The notes below the pieces were generated by a model. It was not told the origin of the DNA. It saw only the letters and a program-made list of their open reading frames with translations, and ran no database searches. DNA of 64,000 bases from an uncultured Acidimicrobiales bacterium (GTDB lineage Bacteria > Actinomycetota > Acidimicrobiia > Acidimicrobiales > SZUA-35). The stretch spans positions 242,736 to 306,735 of the forward strand of contig CALKZY010000018.1 of assembly GCA_938002965.1 (NCBI GenBank), in the 5' to 3' direction. The position numbers were made by a program, and so were the translations under genes. The stretch's first letter is position 1. Every line of letters begins with the position of its first letter. Shown one piece after another: positions 10,212 to 19,455 of this stretch.

Positions 10212-10454
10212 CTAGGCGTTGGACGAGAAGTTGGGCTTTATGCCCGCAGCCTCGGCCTTGTCGAGCACTGCTTTGTGCTCGGTCTCATCAAGCGTCTGGG
10301 CTTCGTCGATCAGCATCACGGGAATACCGTCGTCGATGCGATACCGACGGTGCAGACGGGGGTTGTAGAGAAACCCGTCGTCCTCGAAGTACAGCAGCGG
10401 GCCCTTGTCCTCAGGACAAGCCAAAATATCGAGCAACATAGGATCGAGAGCCAT
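10212..10454 (-). CDS. Trm112-like / UPF0434 small protein
   Basis: An 80-aa protein starting MALDPMLLDILACPEDKGPL, which matches the Trm112p-like family (short zinc-ribbon-like proteins that activate or bind methyltransferases in eukaryotes). Only one Cys of the usual zinc ligands is visible, as in many bacterial UPF0434 members. The start is firmly set by AAGGAG six bases upstream. Its position just before ahcY and after manA recurs in actinobacterial genomes, and a link to methylation (via AhcY) is suggestive but unproven. Confidence 0.85.
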   Translation of the reverse strand: MALDPMLLDILACPEDKGPLLYFEDDGFLYNPRLHRRYRIDDGIPVMLIDEAQTLDETEHKAVLDKAEAAGIKPNFSSNA

Positions 10455-10542
10455 GGCTATCTCCTTCGTTCTTCGCTAGAGGCGCCGGCCACTGGCAAAA
10501 GCTTTCGTCGAGCCGCTGAAGCGGCTCCAGTCAGCAGTCAGG

Positions 10543-11838
10543 TTATCGGGCCGAACCGGTGGTGGCCCGCCAAACAACGGTGCGAGGGCTGTCGAGCACC
10601 ACCTGATAGGAGCCATGGGCAGCCGGGACGAACGTCGCCTCGCCGGCTCCTACTGCCATGTTCGCCGCCCCGGGGACTGCAGTGTCTTCGCTATCGGATG
10701 TCGCTGCCAGTTTGGCTGAACCGTCGGTCACCAATACGATTTCCGGACCGTCCATCTCGACATTGATAGTCAGTGGCTGATCCGGTGGGCCATCTGCGGG
10801 GCGAAATCCCGGGCCCACGATTCTAGTCAACGAGAACTCAGGGACCGGGGTCTCGAACCGGTGATTCTGGGAGCTTGGCCTCTGTACCGGAGGTCGCATC
10901 GGCTCGTAGCACACCACAGACAGTAGTTCCTCGACGTCGATGTGTTTCGAGGTCAGACCACCTCGCAAGACGTTGTCACTATTGGCCATAAGTTCGATGC
11001 CCACTCCTGAAAGGTAGGCATGAAGGTTGCCCGACCCCAAATACATCGCCTCGCCGGGCTGCAGGGTCAGATGATTCAGCAGGAGGGCAACAGCGATTCC
11101 AATGTCACCGGGGAACGACTCCGCTATTTGAAGGGTCCAAGTGAGCTCGGTGAAGAACCGCCCGGCATCGGCACCGGCGTCGTCAATCAGCTGCTTCGTC
11201 TCCTCAACCAACGCCGAGACAAGTTCCGCTGCCCGGTCCGGGGCGAGCGTCAACAGCCACTCGACTGTCTCCTTCAACGCCACGGCATCCCCCGCCTCGG
11301 CCGATTGCTCCAGGACTTGTCGCCATTGGACCACCCGCTCGTCGTTGAACAACGCCAGTAGCGGCAAGATCTCGGCTACGGGCCGCAGACCACACTTGGC
11401 CTCAAACGGGGTCAGCGCACAGATCATCTCAGGCTTGTGGTTTGCGTCTTTGTAGCTGCGGTTGCCGGCCGAGAGGTTCAACCCGGCACTGTTCTCCCTG
11501 GCAAAGCCGCTCCTTGCCTGGTCCAGGCTGGGGTGCGCCTGAATCGAAAGGGGCTTTTGGGCGGCCAGTATCTTGAGCAGGAACGGGAGTCCTCCGAACT
11601 GCTCGGCCGCGCCAGCCCCCAGCGACCCCACCGGTTCGGCGGCAATCAACTCGTCCAGTGACCGTTCTGGGACAACCAGCGACTTAGCGCAGCCGACGAC
11701 CTCGCTTGGTGCCTTGGGGTGAGCTCCAAGCCAATACTCGGCCTGCGGCTCACCCGTCGGTTCGTAGCCGACAATACGGGGAATGGCATCAGGATCCCCC
11801 CAGTCTGCGCTCTGGACCTGACCTTTGATCTTGAACAC
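10543..11838 (-). CDS. manA: Mannose-6-phosphate isomerase, class I
   Basis: A 431-aa zinc-dependent isomerase interconverting fructose-6-phosphate and mannose-6-phosphate, the entry to GDP-mannose. QAHPSLDQA, NHKPEM and the GSGNLHAYLSG region carry the family metal and active-site residues. The start is GTG at 11838 with GAGGGA about 7 nt upstream. It lies 29 bp downstream of the phosphomannomutase gene. Together they supply mannose-1-phosphate for the GDP-sugar genes at 27.4-29.6 kb. Confidence 0.93.
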   Translation of the reverse strand: MFKIKGQVQSADWGDPDAIPRIVGYEPTGEPQAEYWLGAHPKAPSEVVGCAKSLVVPERSLDELIAAEPVGSLGAGAAEQFGGLPFLLKILAAQKPLSIQAHPSLDQARSGFARENSAGLNLSAGNRSYKDANHKPEMICALTPFEAKCGLRPVAEILPLLALFNDERVVQWRQVLEQSAEAGDAVALKETVEWLLTLAPDRAAELVSALVEETKQLIDDAGADAGRFFTELTWTLQIAESFPGDIGIAVALLLNHLTLQPGEAMYLGSGNLHAYLSGVGIELMANSDNVLRGGLTSKHIDVEELLSVVCYEPMRPPVQRPSSQNHRFETPVPEFSLTRIVGPGFRPADGPPDQPLTINVEMDGPEIVLVTDGSAKLAATSDSEDTAVPGAANMAVGAGEATFVPAAHGSYQVVLDSPRTVVWRATTGSAR

Positions 11839-11867
11839 GGGCGATTCCCTCGGCGGTAGCTGGCCAG

Positions 11868-13253
11868 CTATCCGAATTCGGCCATCACGGCCTGAACTTC
11901 AGCCACTCGGGCGGCGACGGCCTCATCATCAGCCGCCTCAAGATTCAGCCGAAGCAGCGGCTCGGTATTCGAGGGACGAAGGTTGAACCACCACGAGCCT
12001 TGGTCGACTGTGAGGCCGTCGAGGCGGTCAGAGCTGGCGGTGTCAGAGTGAGCTTCGTAGTGAGCGGCGACGTGGTCAATAACCGCGGCGGCGTCGGAAA
12101 CCCTTGTGTTGATTTCCCCCGACGCAGCGTAGCGATCAAGCGGAGCGAGGAGCTCCGAAAGTGGTCCGTCGAAGCGGCCCAGCTGTTCGAGAATCATCAC
12201 TGACGCAATAAGCCCTGAATCGGCCCGCCAGTTGTCGGCGAAGTAGTAGTGAGCCGAATGCTCGCCACCGAAGACCGCACCCTCGGAAGCCATCAGCTGT
12301 TTGATGAACGAGTGGCCGACGCGAGATCGCAGTGGCTGCCCTCCGGACTCGGTCACCACCTCCGCCACGACCTTGGAACAAATGAGGTTGTAGATAACTT
12401 TGGCGCCGGGGTTCTCGGCCAAGATCGACTTGGCCAAAAGTGCGGTGGTCAACGAACCCGAGACCGGCTGTGCCTTCTCGTCGACAAGAAAGACCCGGTC
12501 GGCGTCACCATCGAACGCTAAGCCGATGTCGGCACCGGTCTCAAGTACCTTGGCCTGAAGGTCAACCAGGTTCTTTACGTCAATCGGGTTGGCCTCGTGG
12601 TTAGGGAAGGTGCCGTCGAGCTCCGGATACATCACTTCAAGTTCGAATGGCAGCTGTGAAAAGACCTCGGGTACGACTAGTCCGCCCATACCATTTGCGG
12701 TGTCGGCCACGACCTTGAGCGGTCGCAGCCCGTCCGTGTTAATGAACGAGCGCACATGATCGGCGAACGCGCCCAACACGTCCTGCGATGACTGAGATCC
12801 GCGTCGGTCGGCCGCCGCTGCTCCCTCAGCCGCTACTCGTTTGATGTCCACCAGCCCGGAATCTTCACCAATCGGAGCAGCGCCGCTGCGACACATCTTG
12901 ATGCCGTTGTACTCGGCCGGGTTGTGCGAGGCTGTGAACATCGCCCCCGGCAGATTCATCGAACCGGACGCATAGTAGAGAAGGTCAGTCGATCCCAAGC
13001 CAACATCAACGACATCGAGGCCCTGACTCATCACGCCGTCAGCGAACGCGTCGACAAGCTCAGGGCCTGATGGGCGCATGTCGCGGGCGATGACAACCGC
13101 AGTTGTTTCAGGTTCGGCCGCCTTAATGAAGCAGGCGAATCCGGTGCCCAGTCCACGACAAACGTCGGCGTTAATCTGATCCGGGTAGATTCCCCGGACG
13201 TCATAGGCCTTGACGATGGCGTCGAGTTGAACGGGGTCGAGAGTATCGGACAT
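11868..13253 (-). CDS. manB: Phosphomannomutase/phosphoglucomutase
   Basis: A 461-aa alpha-D-phosphohexomutase converting mannose-6-phosphate to mannose-1-phosphate (possibly also glucose phosphates). The phosphoserine loop TASHNPAEYNG, the metal loop DGDADR and the C-terminal phosphate-binding RPSNTEPLLRL are intact. I choose the ATG at 13253 (MSDTLDPVQLDAIVKAYDVR) because GGAGA lies 5 nt upstream and homologues begin here. The frame stays open up to 13472, but that extension is low-complexity and has no convincing ribosome site. manA follows directly. Confidence 0.93.
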   Translation of the reverse strand: MSDTLDPVQLDAIVKAYDVRGIYPDQINADVCRGLGTGFACFIKAAEPETTAVVIARDMRPSGPELVDAFADGVMSQGLDVVDVGLGSTDLLYYASGSMNLPGAMFTASHNPAEYNGIKMCRSGAAPIGEDSGLVDIKRVAAEGAAAADRRGSQSSQDVLGAFADHVRSFINTDGLRPLKVVADTANGMGGLVVPEVFSQLPFELEVMYPELDGTFPNHEANPIDVKNLVDLQAKVLETGADIGLAFDGDADRVFLVDEKAQPVSGSLTTALLAKSILAENPGAKVIYNLICSKVVAEVVTESGGQPLRSRVGHSFIKQLMASEGAVFGGEHSAHYYFADNWRADSGLIASVMILEQLGRFDGPLSELLAPLDRYAASGEINTRVSDAAAVIDHVAAHYEAHSDTASSDRLDGLTVDQGSWWFNLRPSNTEPLLRLNLEAADDEAVAARVAEVQAVMAEFG

Positions 13254-13526
13254 AGAGTCTCCGTTGCCGCCCGCCGATCGCTGGTCGGTTGATCTCCGGC
13301 CAGCGCCATCGGCGGCTATTGGTGATGGATCGAGTGGGTGTTGTGTGGTTTGAGTGGCGTCGATCGAATCAGAACTCACTGATGGGCCTTCCGTGAAGCT
13401 TGGTGGTTTGGTGCCCATCAGGTTGTCCCGGTGCCGCCGATCAGTGCCGTCAGGCACCGAATCTTCGACCACGGACTGCCAACTATGATCCTAGGGCGCT
13501 AGGTCATCGACCAGATGAGTCGGTTC
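13254..13526. other. 273-bp gap upstream of manB; no gene supported
   Basis: This stretch between the GtrA-GT2 gene and manB holds only an in-frame upstream extension of manB (to 13472) rich in Ser, Thr and Asp, with no family resemblance. It is most likely a leader or promoter region. I see no clear terminator, RNA gene or operator in it. Confidence 0.5.
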
Positions 13527-14714
13527 TCAATCCAGGTCGGAACGGTCGGACCGAGCGCGACGCTGGTAAAGACGGAGATGCTCGGCGGTTGGCCGATACT
13601 CGCCGCTACCGACCCATCGGCGGATTCTCACCAAATCAGAGAACAACTGGAGAAAATCTGAGGTGACATTCACCGATGAGGTGCCCCGATTCTCAACCAT
13701 CACCGGTATCTCGTTAAGTGACAGTTGGTCCTGCTCGGCAATGAGAAACAGCTCGACATCAAAAGCGAAGCCGTCGATGCGAGTGCGCTGGAACACGGCT
13801 TTCCCGATGTCGCCTTGAAATCCCTTGATCCCACACTGGGTGTCACGAAAGTGTCCTAAAAGAACAAGATGAGTCAAGTGATTGACTAAGCGACCGCCGA
13901 GCTGGCGGAGGCGGCGGGCCTTCACCAAGGTGTTGGTGTCCTCATGACGGCGGCTCCCAACAACGATGTCCCACCCGTCCTCCAGCTGAGCGACAACTTC
14001 GGCCACCAGCTGGGGTGGATACGACAAATCGGCATCGGTGAACACCACCGAACGCCCTTGCGCAGCCAGGACGCCGGCACGAACCGCCGCTCCCTTCCCT
14101 CGGTTTTCCGGCATTCGGACGACTGTCGCTCCCGCTCGCTCAGCCAGTAGCGCTGTGTTGTCCGGAGACCCATCGTCGACCACGACGATTTCATGGTCTC
14201 CACCGAACTCGGTGGCCAGGAACTCCTCAAGCTCACCTATCGACGCCACGATGAGACCCTCTTCGTTATAGGCCGGCACCACCACGCTGACCCGAACCGC
14301 CCCGCTAGCGTGGGGCCGATTCACTCGCTGCGCAAGATTGCGGCGAACTTCGCTAAACAGCACCCACCGGTACACAAACCATCGGACGGCGGCAGCGGGC
14401 GCGACGGCCGCGGCCTTTGACAGCAGGGGGGCAAAGGCCAAGCTTTCAAGTAACCCGACTAGCGAAAGATCAACTGCTCCGGCCACAACGGCCGTGCTGG
14501 CGAACACGATGGGATTGCTGACCCAACGAGCATCTGGACTCCGGCGGAACGTCAGGTCCCGATTCAAAATGTATGAGGCGCAGGCCGCCACCGTGAGCGC
14601 CAATGCATTGGCCAACCACCACGGCGAAACCTGCCGTAGTACCAGGTAGCCGCCGATGTCGATCAGCGTGGCCAGCACACCGACTGCGGCGAACAGGCGC
14701 AACCGGCTACGCAT
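13527..14714 (-). CDS. GtrA-like membrane domain fused to GT2 (dolichyl-phosphate-glucose synthase-like)
   Basis: A 395-aa two-domain protein. Residues about 1-125 form a four-helix GtrA-like membrane domain (FAAVGVLATLIDIGGYLVL at the start, RWFVYRWVLF at the end). Residues about 140-370 are a GT-A glycosyltransferase of the polyprenyl-phosphate hexose synthase type, with VVVPAYNEE, IVVVDDGSPDNT, the FTDADLSYPP metal motif and RDTQCGIKGFQ. It probably transfers a hexose to polyprenyl phosphate and presents or flips it. In most fusions I know of, GtrA is C-terminal; here it is N-terminal. It lies 11 bp downstream of the large GT-C-like gene and is likely co-transcribed. Confidence 0.87.
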   Translation of the reverse strand: MRSRLRLFAAVGVLATLIDIGGYLVLRQVSPWWLANALALTVAACASYILNRDLTFRRSPDARWVSNPIVFASTAVVAGAVDLSLVGLLESLAFAPLLSKAAAVAPAAAVRWFVYRWVLFSEVRRNLAQRVNRPHASGAVRVSVVVPAYNEEGLIVASIGELEEFLATEFGGDHEIVVVDDGSPDNTALLAERAGATVVRMPENRGKGAAVRAGVLAAQGRSVVFTDADLSYPPQLVAEVVAQLEDGWDIVVGSRRHEDTNTLVKARRLRQLGGRLVNHLTHLVLLGHFRDTQCGIKGFQGDIGKAVFQRTRIDGFAFDVELFLIAEQDQLSLNEIPVMVENRGTSSVNVTSDFLQLFSDLVRIRRWVGSGEYRPTAEHLRLYQRRARSDRSDLD

Positions 14715-14725
14715 ACTGCTCCGCC

Positions 14726-17700
14726 CTACTCGGGCTCAACATCCTCGTCGAGGACTTCCGAGGCGACCGCAACCTCGGTTGCTTCAGGAGCAACCACGGC
14801 AAGCCCTCCAGGGTCAGGCTGGTCAGCCTGGCCGGATTCAGGTTCCCCTGACACGGCAATCGATCGGTGGCGACCGTTCGTTGCCGCAGCGCCATCTACC
14901 GTGAGTTCGTCTAGTTCGCCGTCGTCTAACTTCAGATCTGCATCGTCGTCGATCGCAGGCACAGCAACCAGGTCGGTCTCGACGTCGAGCCCAAGGTCAG
15001 CGTCAAGCTCGGTTCCAAAGCCGCCATCAGGTTCGTCGTGGTCCTCCGAGGCCATCGCCGCTGGCTCGGGCGAGTCAACCAAACGGGCTGCCTCCGATGT
15101 GGCTCGGGCATCGCCGATTGGAGCGAGATCTAGTCGACGATCGAAGCGGTACAGACCGAACAGAACGGCCAAGCCCAAGATGGTGACGAGGTTGCCCAAC
15201 CAGTCAATGGCGGTGCGACCAAAGTTGAGTTCAACCTCAGACTCGGTCGGGACCACCACCATGAGATTCGGACCCGCGCGCCACGGTCCATCGGCGCCGT
15301 CAACGTCCCAGTTAGGGAAGTAGGACGCCTTGACCAGGACCGGCTTTCCCACCTCGTCAACAATAAACTTTATTGACGACGTCGTTGATGTCACTTCATC
15401 GACAACCGCAGCACCAATCTGGTCGCCATCGGTGCGCACCAACGACTCGGCCCGCATCCAGCTATCCGGACCGTCCTCAGCAGGCAGCGAAAGGAAGCCG
15501 GGCACATCGTTGTAGTGCTCGACCGCCTGACCGACCCACTCAACGTCGAATCTGCTGACAGTCTCGATGTTCGACACCTGCTCTTCAGACCGTCCGGACA
15601 CAACAACGGGTTCGTATTCCAGACCCTGAACCAGCTGGGAGCCGTCAACCTCAAATATCACAAACGGCTGGGACTCGGTGATCCGAGTCAACTCCGGATG
15701 GGCATCGGCGGCGGCAATGGCGGTGTCGGACATAGCCATGTAATACTTAACGCCCATTAACTGCAGCTGGGCGATGCCGAGATTGATATCGAAGTCGCGA
15801 TACGGCAGATCACGCTGAGCTCGAGACGGAGCATCGGACAGCGTGCTCTGGTTGAGAAAGTGGAACGGCGTTGTGGCCGACGACTCGAAGTACAGGCCCT
15901 CCATTGAGCCAATGCAGCCATCGGTCCAGTGGGGAAGCAACATGAGTGCCATCGGGGTGCCGTAGCGATCTAGGTCCGAGCTGTACTCCCACATGGCTCG
16001 ACCACACCCGTTGTCGGCCCCGACCGCAGCCATATCTGAGACCACCTGGTGATATTCGCCGTAGGACTTCTTCCGCTCATATCCCGAGTAGTTCCACTCG
16101 GTCCAGCCGGGCACTGCGCTCCCAGCCGTGTTGGTGAACGCCAGCCATCGATAGCTACCGTTCTCGTCGATCCGCCCGAAGGGCATCAGTCTCAGCGGCA
16201 TAGCCACAGCGATAAGGACCGCGGCTGCCGCCACCCAACTACCGGCGGCCAACAGGTCAGAGTTCGGACGCTCCAGGTTGTTGCTCAACCAGGCGCCGGC
16301 GAACCGCAGCACCATGGAGACACCAATGGCGGCCAACACATAGACCGACAAATAGTAGAAGGGCAACAGGCGGGCGTTCCACAGCGCCCCCTCCCCTAGG
16401 TTGGCAACGGCGGCGGCAAAGACCAAACCGGTACCGGTGAAGATCATGCCGATCCGGTCCCGGGTGACATAAGAAACGAGAGCACCAATTGCGGCGACGG
16501 GCAGTGCAATCTTTATGGGCACGGTCAGAAGCGGAGGGCCGACATTGTCCAAACGCTCCCACCCCATGTCGTTGAAGTAGTCGTCTCGCAGGTAGAACGG
16601 TAACAGCCAGAAAGCGGTGAGCAGAATCGAAGCGGGCCCGACAACCAGAAGCCAAAGCGAGCGAGCCCGGACGGTGTCATCGGCATAGAGTCCTGCCAGG
16701 AAAACTGTGACGACGGCCAAACCAATCAGCACCCTGACCAGATTTGTAGCCTGGTCAGCAAACGGAATCAGGGCGAGCGCCACCGTTCCCGCCGCTACCC
16801 AACTGCGGGGGGACCGCTTTCCGTCCGACAGCACGGCCAGCATCAAAGCCGGCATCATGAAGAACACCGGGATGATGTGGCATAGAGCTGCCAACGCCAC
16901 AACAACCGTCGCAGCGGCCCGATAGCGGTTGGTGTCCAAGCCCCGGACGACAAGTCCGATGGCAAACAACACCAAGCACAGGCTCATTGAGAAGGCGAAT
17001 TCACCGGCCAATGTCGATGTGATGTTGCCGCCGTAGATAGTGAAGTTCGTATCGAACAGGAAGACAAAGGCGGCTAGAGACACCATCGCCGGGGCCGGTT
17101 CCGGTGAGCCGGCCGCCTTGGCCATGAACCAGCCAGCGACGGGAAAGAACACAAGGCCGGTTACCGAGATCAGTTTGAAGGCAACCCCATAGGGCAGGGC
17201 TACCACTAGCGGAACTAACACAGCAGCAGCCGCGATCAGCGCCATCCGGCGGCGGGAACCAGACCAGTGCTTCAAACGATTGCTGCGAGCCAAGGCCACC
17301 AGGGCAAGCGCTGCCACCGGCAGACCAATGAACCACGGCAGGCCGAGGTTGAGCGCAATGATGGCCAGCGAAGGAACGACCATATAGAACTGATAAGCCG
17401 GGAACCCGGCGTACCAGTCAGGCGTCCAACCGGTCAAGCGTCCCTGGGGCAGAAGATGGTCACGGAGAAACGCCGGACCCCAAACGTGGGCACCCATGTC
17501 GCCACCGGCCGGTGTCGTATTTGCGAACAGTAGCGGGTCGGCAAGATCGGCCAGGCTGTCAGCGTTTGGCCAATTCAAAATGGCGAAAACAAACCCGCTT
17601 AAAAGCGCGGCTATAAACAGACCTGTTCGACCAAGCCTGCGCTCGGAAGTAAGTTTCAACCCCGTCTCAACCACACCGGATGCCCTAGGGGCGTCCAAGG

Positions 17701-17731
17701 AGACGTCGTCGCGCGTATTGTCGACCACCAA
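14726..17731 (-). CDS. Large multi-spanning membrane protein, PTPS-related / GT-C-like
   Basis: A 1001-aa protein with one membrane segment near residue 35 followed by a long run of membrane segments to about residue 540, an extracellular domain, one more membrane segment near residue 840, and a disordered acidic cytoplasmic tail. The loop after TM1 contains GGDMGAHVWGPAFLRDHLLP and GWTPDWYAGFPAYQFY, typical of the membrane family annotated as 6-pyruvoyl-tetrahydropterin synthase-related. That name is historical; topology and the acidic first loop fit a GT-C polyprenol-sugar transferase. The start is uncertain: TTG 17731 or GTG 17728, neither with a clear ribosome site. The neighbouring GtrA-GT2 enzyme could make its lipid-sugar donor. 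Confidence 0.75.
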   Translation of the reverse strand: MVVDNTRDDVSLDAPRASGVVETGLKLTSERRLGRTGLFIAALLSGFVFAILNWPNADSLADLADPLLFANTTPAGGDMGAHVWGPAFLRDHLLPQGRLTGWTPDWYAGFPAYQFYMVVPSLAIIALNLGLPWFIGLPVAALALVALARSNRLKHWSGSRRRMALIAAAAVLVPLVVALPYGVAFKLISVTGLVFFPVAGWFMAKAAGSPEPAPAMVSLAAFVFLFDTNFTIYGGNITSTLAGEFAFSMSLCLVLFAIGLVVRGLDTNRYRAAATVVVALAALCHIIPVFFMMPALMLAVLSDGKRSPRSWVAAGTVALALIPFADQATNLVRVLIGLAVVTVFLAGLYADDTVRARSLWLLVVGPASILLTAFWLLPFYLRDDYFNDMGWERLDNVGPPLLTVPIKIALPVAAIGALVSYVTRDRIGMIFTGTGLVFAAAVANLGEGALWNARLLPFYYLSVYVLAAIGVSMVLRFAGAWLSNNLERPNSDLLAAGSWVAAAAVLIAVAMPLRLMPFGRIDENGSYRWLAFTNTAGSAVPGWTEWNYSGYERKKSYGEYHQVVSDMAAVGADNGCGRAMWEYSSDLDRYGTPMALMLLPHWTDGCIGSMEGLYFESSATTPFHFLNQSTLSDAPSRAQRDLPYRDFDINLGIAQLQLMGVKYYMAMSDTAIAAADAHPELTRITESQPFVIFEVDGSQLVQGLEYEPVVVSGRSEEQVSNIETVSRFDVEWVGQAVEHYNDVPGFLSLPAEDGPDSWMRAESLVRTDGDQIGAAVVDEVTSTTSSIKFIVDEVGKPVLVKASYFPNWDVDGADGPWRAGPNLMVVVPTESEVELNFGRTAIDWLGNLVTILGLAVLFGLYRFDRRLDLAPIGDARATSEAARLVDSPEPAAMASEDHDEPDGGFGTELDADLGLDVETDLVAVPAIDDDADLKLDDGELDELTVDGAAATNGRHRSIAVSGEPESGQADQPDPGGLAVVAPEATEVAVASEVLDEDVEPE

Positions 17732-17793
17732 GCGACGATACCGAAGTTTCGGGCGCGAAGGGCGTCGGCTTAACCGTCTGTTGTCCTTGTGAA

Positions 17794-18615
17794 CTACTGA
17801 CGTCGGCCCGCGTGTTCGCCCACCTCGTCGAGGGCCTTCTTCAGATCAATGGGTTGGCCGTCCAGACGCCACCGGCGGGAGTCGCATTCGTCGCACGATT
17901 CGAGGATAAGAACGTTTCCGTCGACCTTAATGTTGATCTGCGAAACGGGAGCTGTGCAGATACGACAGCTTCGTCGGCCGTCGACCGTCTCGCCATCGGT
18001 CCCGGTAACTTCGTCGGCGCTCTGAGCTGAGCCGTCGAGATGCGCGGTGCTTGATGCACTCGATTCTTCAACGTAGCCACTGACATTGAGGTCCAGAGGG
18101 GTTTCAGCGTCAGCAAGCGCCCCGAATCCCGACTCTGAGTCGTTGCCGGATTCGACTTGCACGCTCGTGTCGGAGACAGCCGGAGCAGAGATGTCTAGGG
18201 TCGGCCACGGGCTGTTCGCCGGAGCCTCGGTGAACTCGGCAACATCAGCATCAGTCTGACCATCGCTGAGCCACGGCTGTGACCGCCGCTCGACAAACGA
18301 ACGATCGCTGATCGCCAAATCGTCACTAGCTGCGTCGCCGACAGGGTCCGGTTCCACAACGGGCTCGCGCTGTTGGCCAGGGTCCGACGACTCGAACAAC
18401 AGCTCACCGTCATCCTCACCGACCACCGGGTGAGCGGGATACTCGAGCTCACTATCAAGAGATTCACCGGTGGTGCTGGCAACATCCCCGAGGGTTGCCG
18501 ACGCCGATGGCTCACGACCGGAACGCCAGATTTCCGGTGAGTCTCCGTAGTCTGTGTTACCCCGCTCCCGCGAGTATCGATCTTCAGTGCTGGTGTGATC
18601 TTCGATTCTGTCCAC
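17794..18615 (-). CDS. Acidic protein with C-terminal zinc-ribbon-like module
   Basis: A 273-aa protein not assigned to a named family. The first 200 residues are Ser/Asp/Glu-rich and probably disordered. The last 70 contain CRIC...CDEC separated by about 28 residues (SQINIKVDGNVLILESCDEC), a likely zinc ribbon, followed by RRWRLDGQPIDLKKALDEV. The GTG start at 18615 is set by GGAGGA about 6 nt upstream. It lies 62 bp upstream of the GT-C-like gene on the same strand. No function can be given. Confidence 0.7.
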   Translation of the reverse strand: MDRIEDHTSTEDRYSRERGNTDYGDSPEIWRSGREPSASATLGDVASTTGESLDSELEYPAHPVVGEDDGELLFESSDPGQQREPVVEPDPVGDAASDDLAISDRSFVERRSQPWLSDGQTDADVAEFTEAPANSPWPTLDISAPAVSDTSVQVESGNDSESGFGALADAETPLDLNVSGYVEESSASSTAHLDGSAQSADEVTGTDGETVDGRRSCRICTAPVSQINIKVDGNVLILESCDECDSRRWRLDGQPIDLKKALDEVGEHAGRRQ

Positions 18616-18741
18616 GATTCGTCCTCCGTGCCGTGCAGATCCAGTCGGAGGTCAACGTTCGATAATGAGCGACGGGTCGGCGCTCCCGTCAAGGTTGAGC
18701 CAAGTGGCCCAGCTCTGCGCACCGGCCTGCTGCCCGTACTG

Positions 18742-19455
18742 TCAGGTCAGCAAAAGGACGACGGTTGTGGCGTTGAAAGACATGTGGGCACATATCGGCA
18801 CGGCCAAGCCTTCAAACCGATGGGCCAGGAGACCCAGCACAACGGCGAAGGCCGTCAAGCCCGGAAGGAGAATCAGCTCGCCGTGAGCCGCAGCAAAGAC
18901 CACGGAGCTGAGACCGATGGCACCGGCGGAACCCACAGTGGTCTCCAGGCCTCGTAGCAATACGCCTCGGTACATGAACTCCTCGGCCACTGGAGCGATG
19001 AACACAACCGCCACCACCAGACCGATAACCGCTGCCGGTCCCGATACTAGAGAAATCAGTTCGCGTGCGGCAGCCTCGGGATCGCCGCCCAGTCGATCTC
19101 CGATCAGCTGATACACCATCGGAATCAACAGAAGCTGGCAGGCAACGCCGCAAACCAGACCGAATCCGATTTGGACCGGCGTCGGTCTCGACCCCAGCAG
19201 ACTCCCAATCTGGCCTCCATCACGAACAGCCAACCAAACAGCAACAGCGCCATAGGCCGCCCAAAGGCCAACGCCACCAGCCAAGAACCACCAAAGCGAC
19301 TGCCGAACCTGATCCGTCGCCAGTCCCGGCCTTAAACCGGCCAGCAACCCGGCCCAGAGAACTGCCACGAGTTGAGCCGCGAACCAGCCGATCAGAGCTT
19401 CCGCTGTGCCCCACCGGGCACCAACCTTTACCTCTGTGTTGGCCGCTCCGCTCAT
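18742..19455 (-). CDS. CPBP family intramembrane metalloprotease
   Basis: A 237-aa polytopic membrane protein of the CAAX-protease/bacteriocin-processing (ABI/CPBP) family. Motif 1 is VAEEFMYRGVLLRGLE (EExxxR), motif 2 is the FAAAHGEL region supplying His, and motif 3 is ICAHMSFNATT. About eight hydrophobic segments are visible. Bacterial members cleave membrane substrates or act in self-immunity, and the target is unknown here. It is divergent from ftsH across a 409-bp gap. Confidence 0.87.
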   Translation of the reverse strand: MSGAANTEVKVGARWGTAEALIGWFAAQLVAVLWAGLLAGLRPGLATDQVRQSLWWFLAGGVGLWAAYGAVAVWLAVRDGGQIGSLLGSRPTPVQIGFGLVCGVACQLLLIPMVYQLIGDRLGGDPEAAARELISLVSGPAAVIGLVVAVVFIAPVAEEFMYRGVLLRGLETTVGSAGAIGLSSVVFAAAHGELILLPGLTAFAVVLGLLAHRFEGLAVPICAHMSFNATTVVLLLT

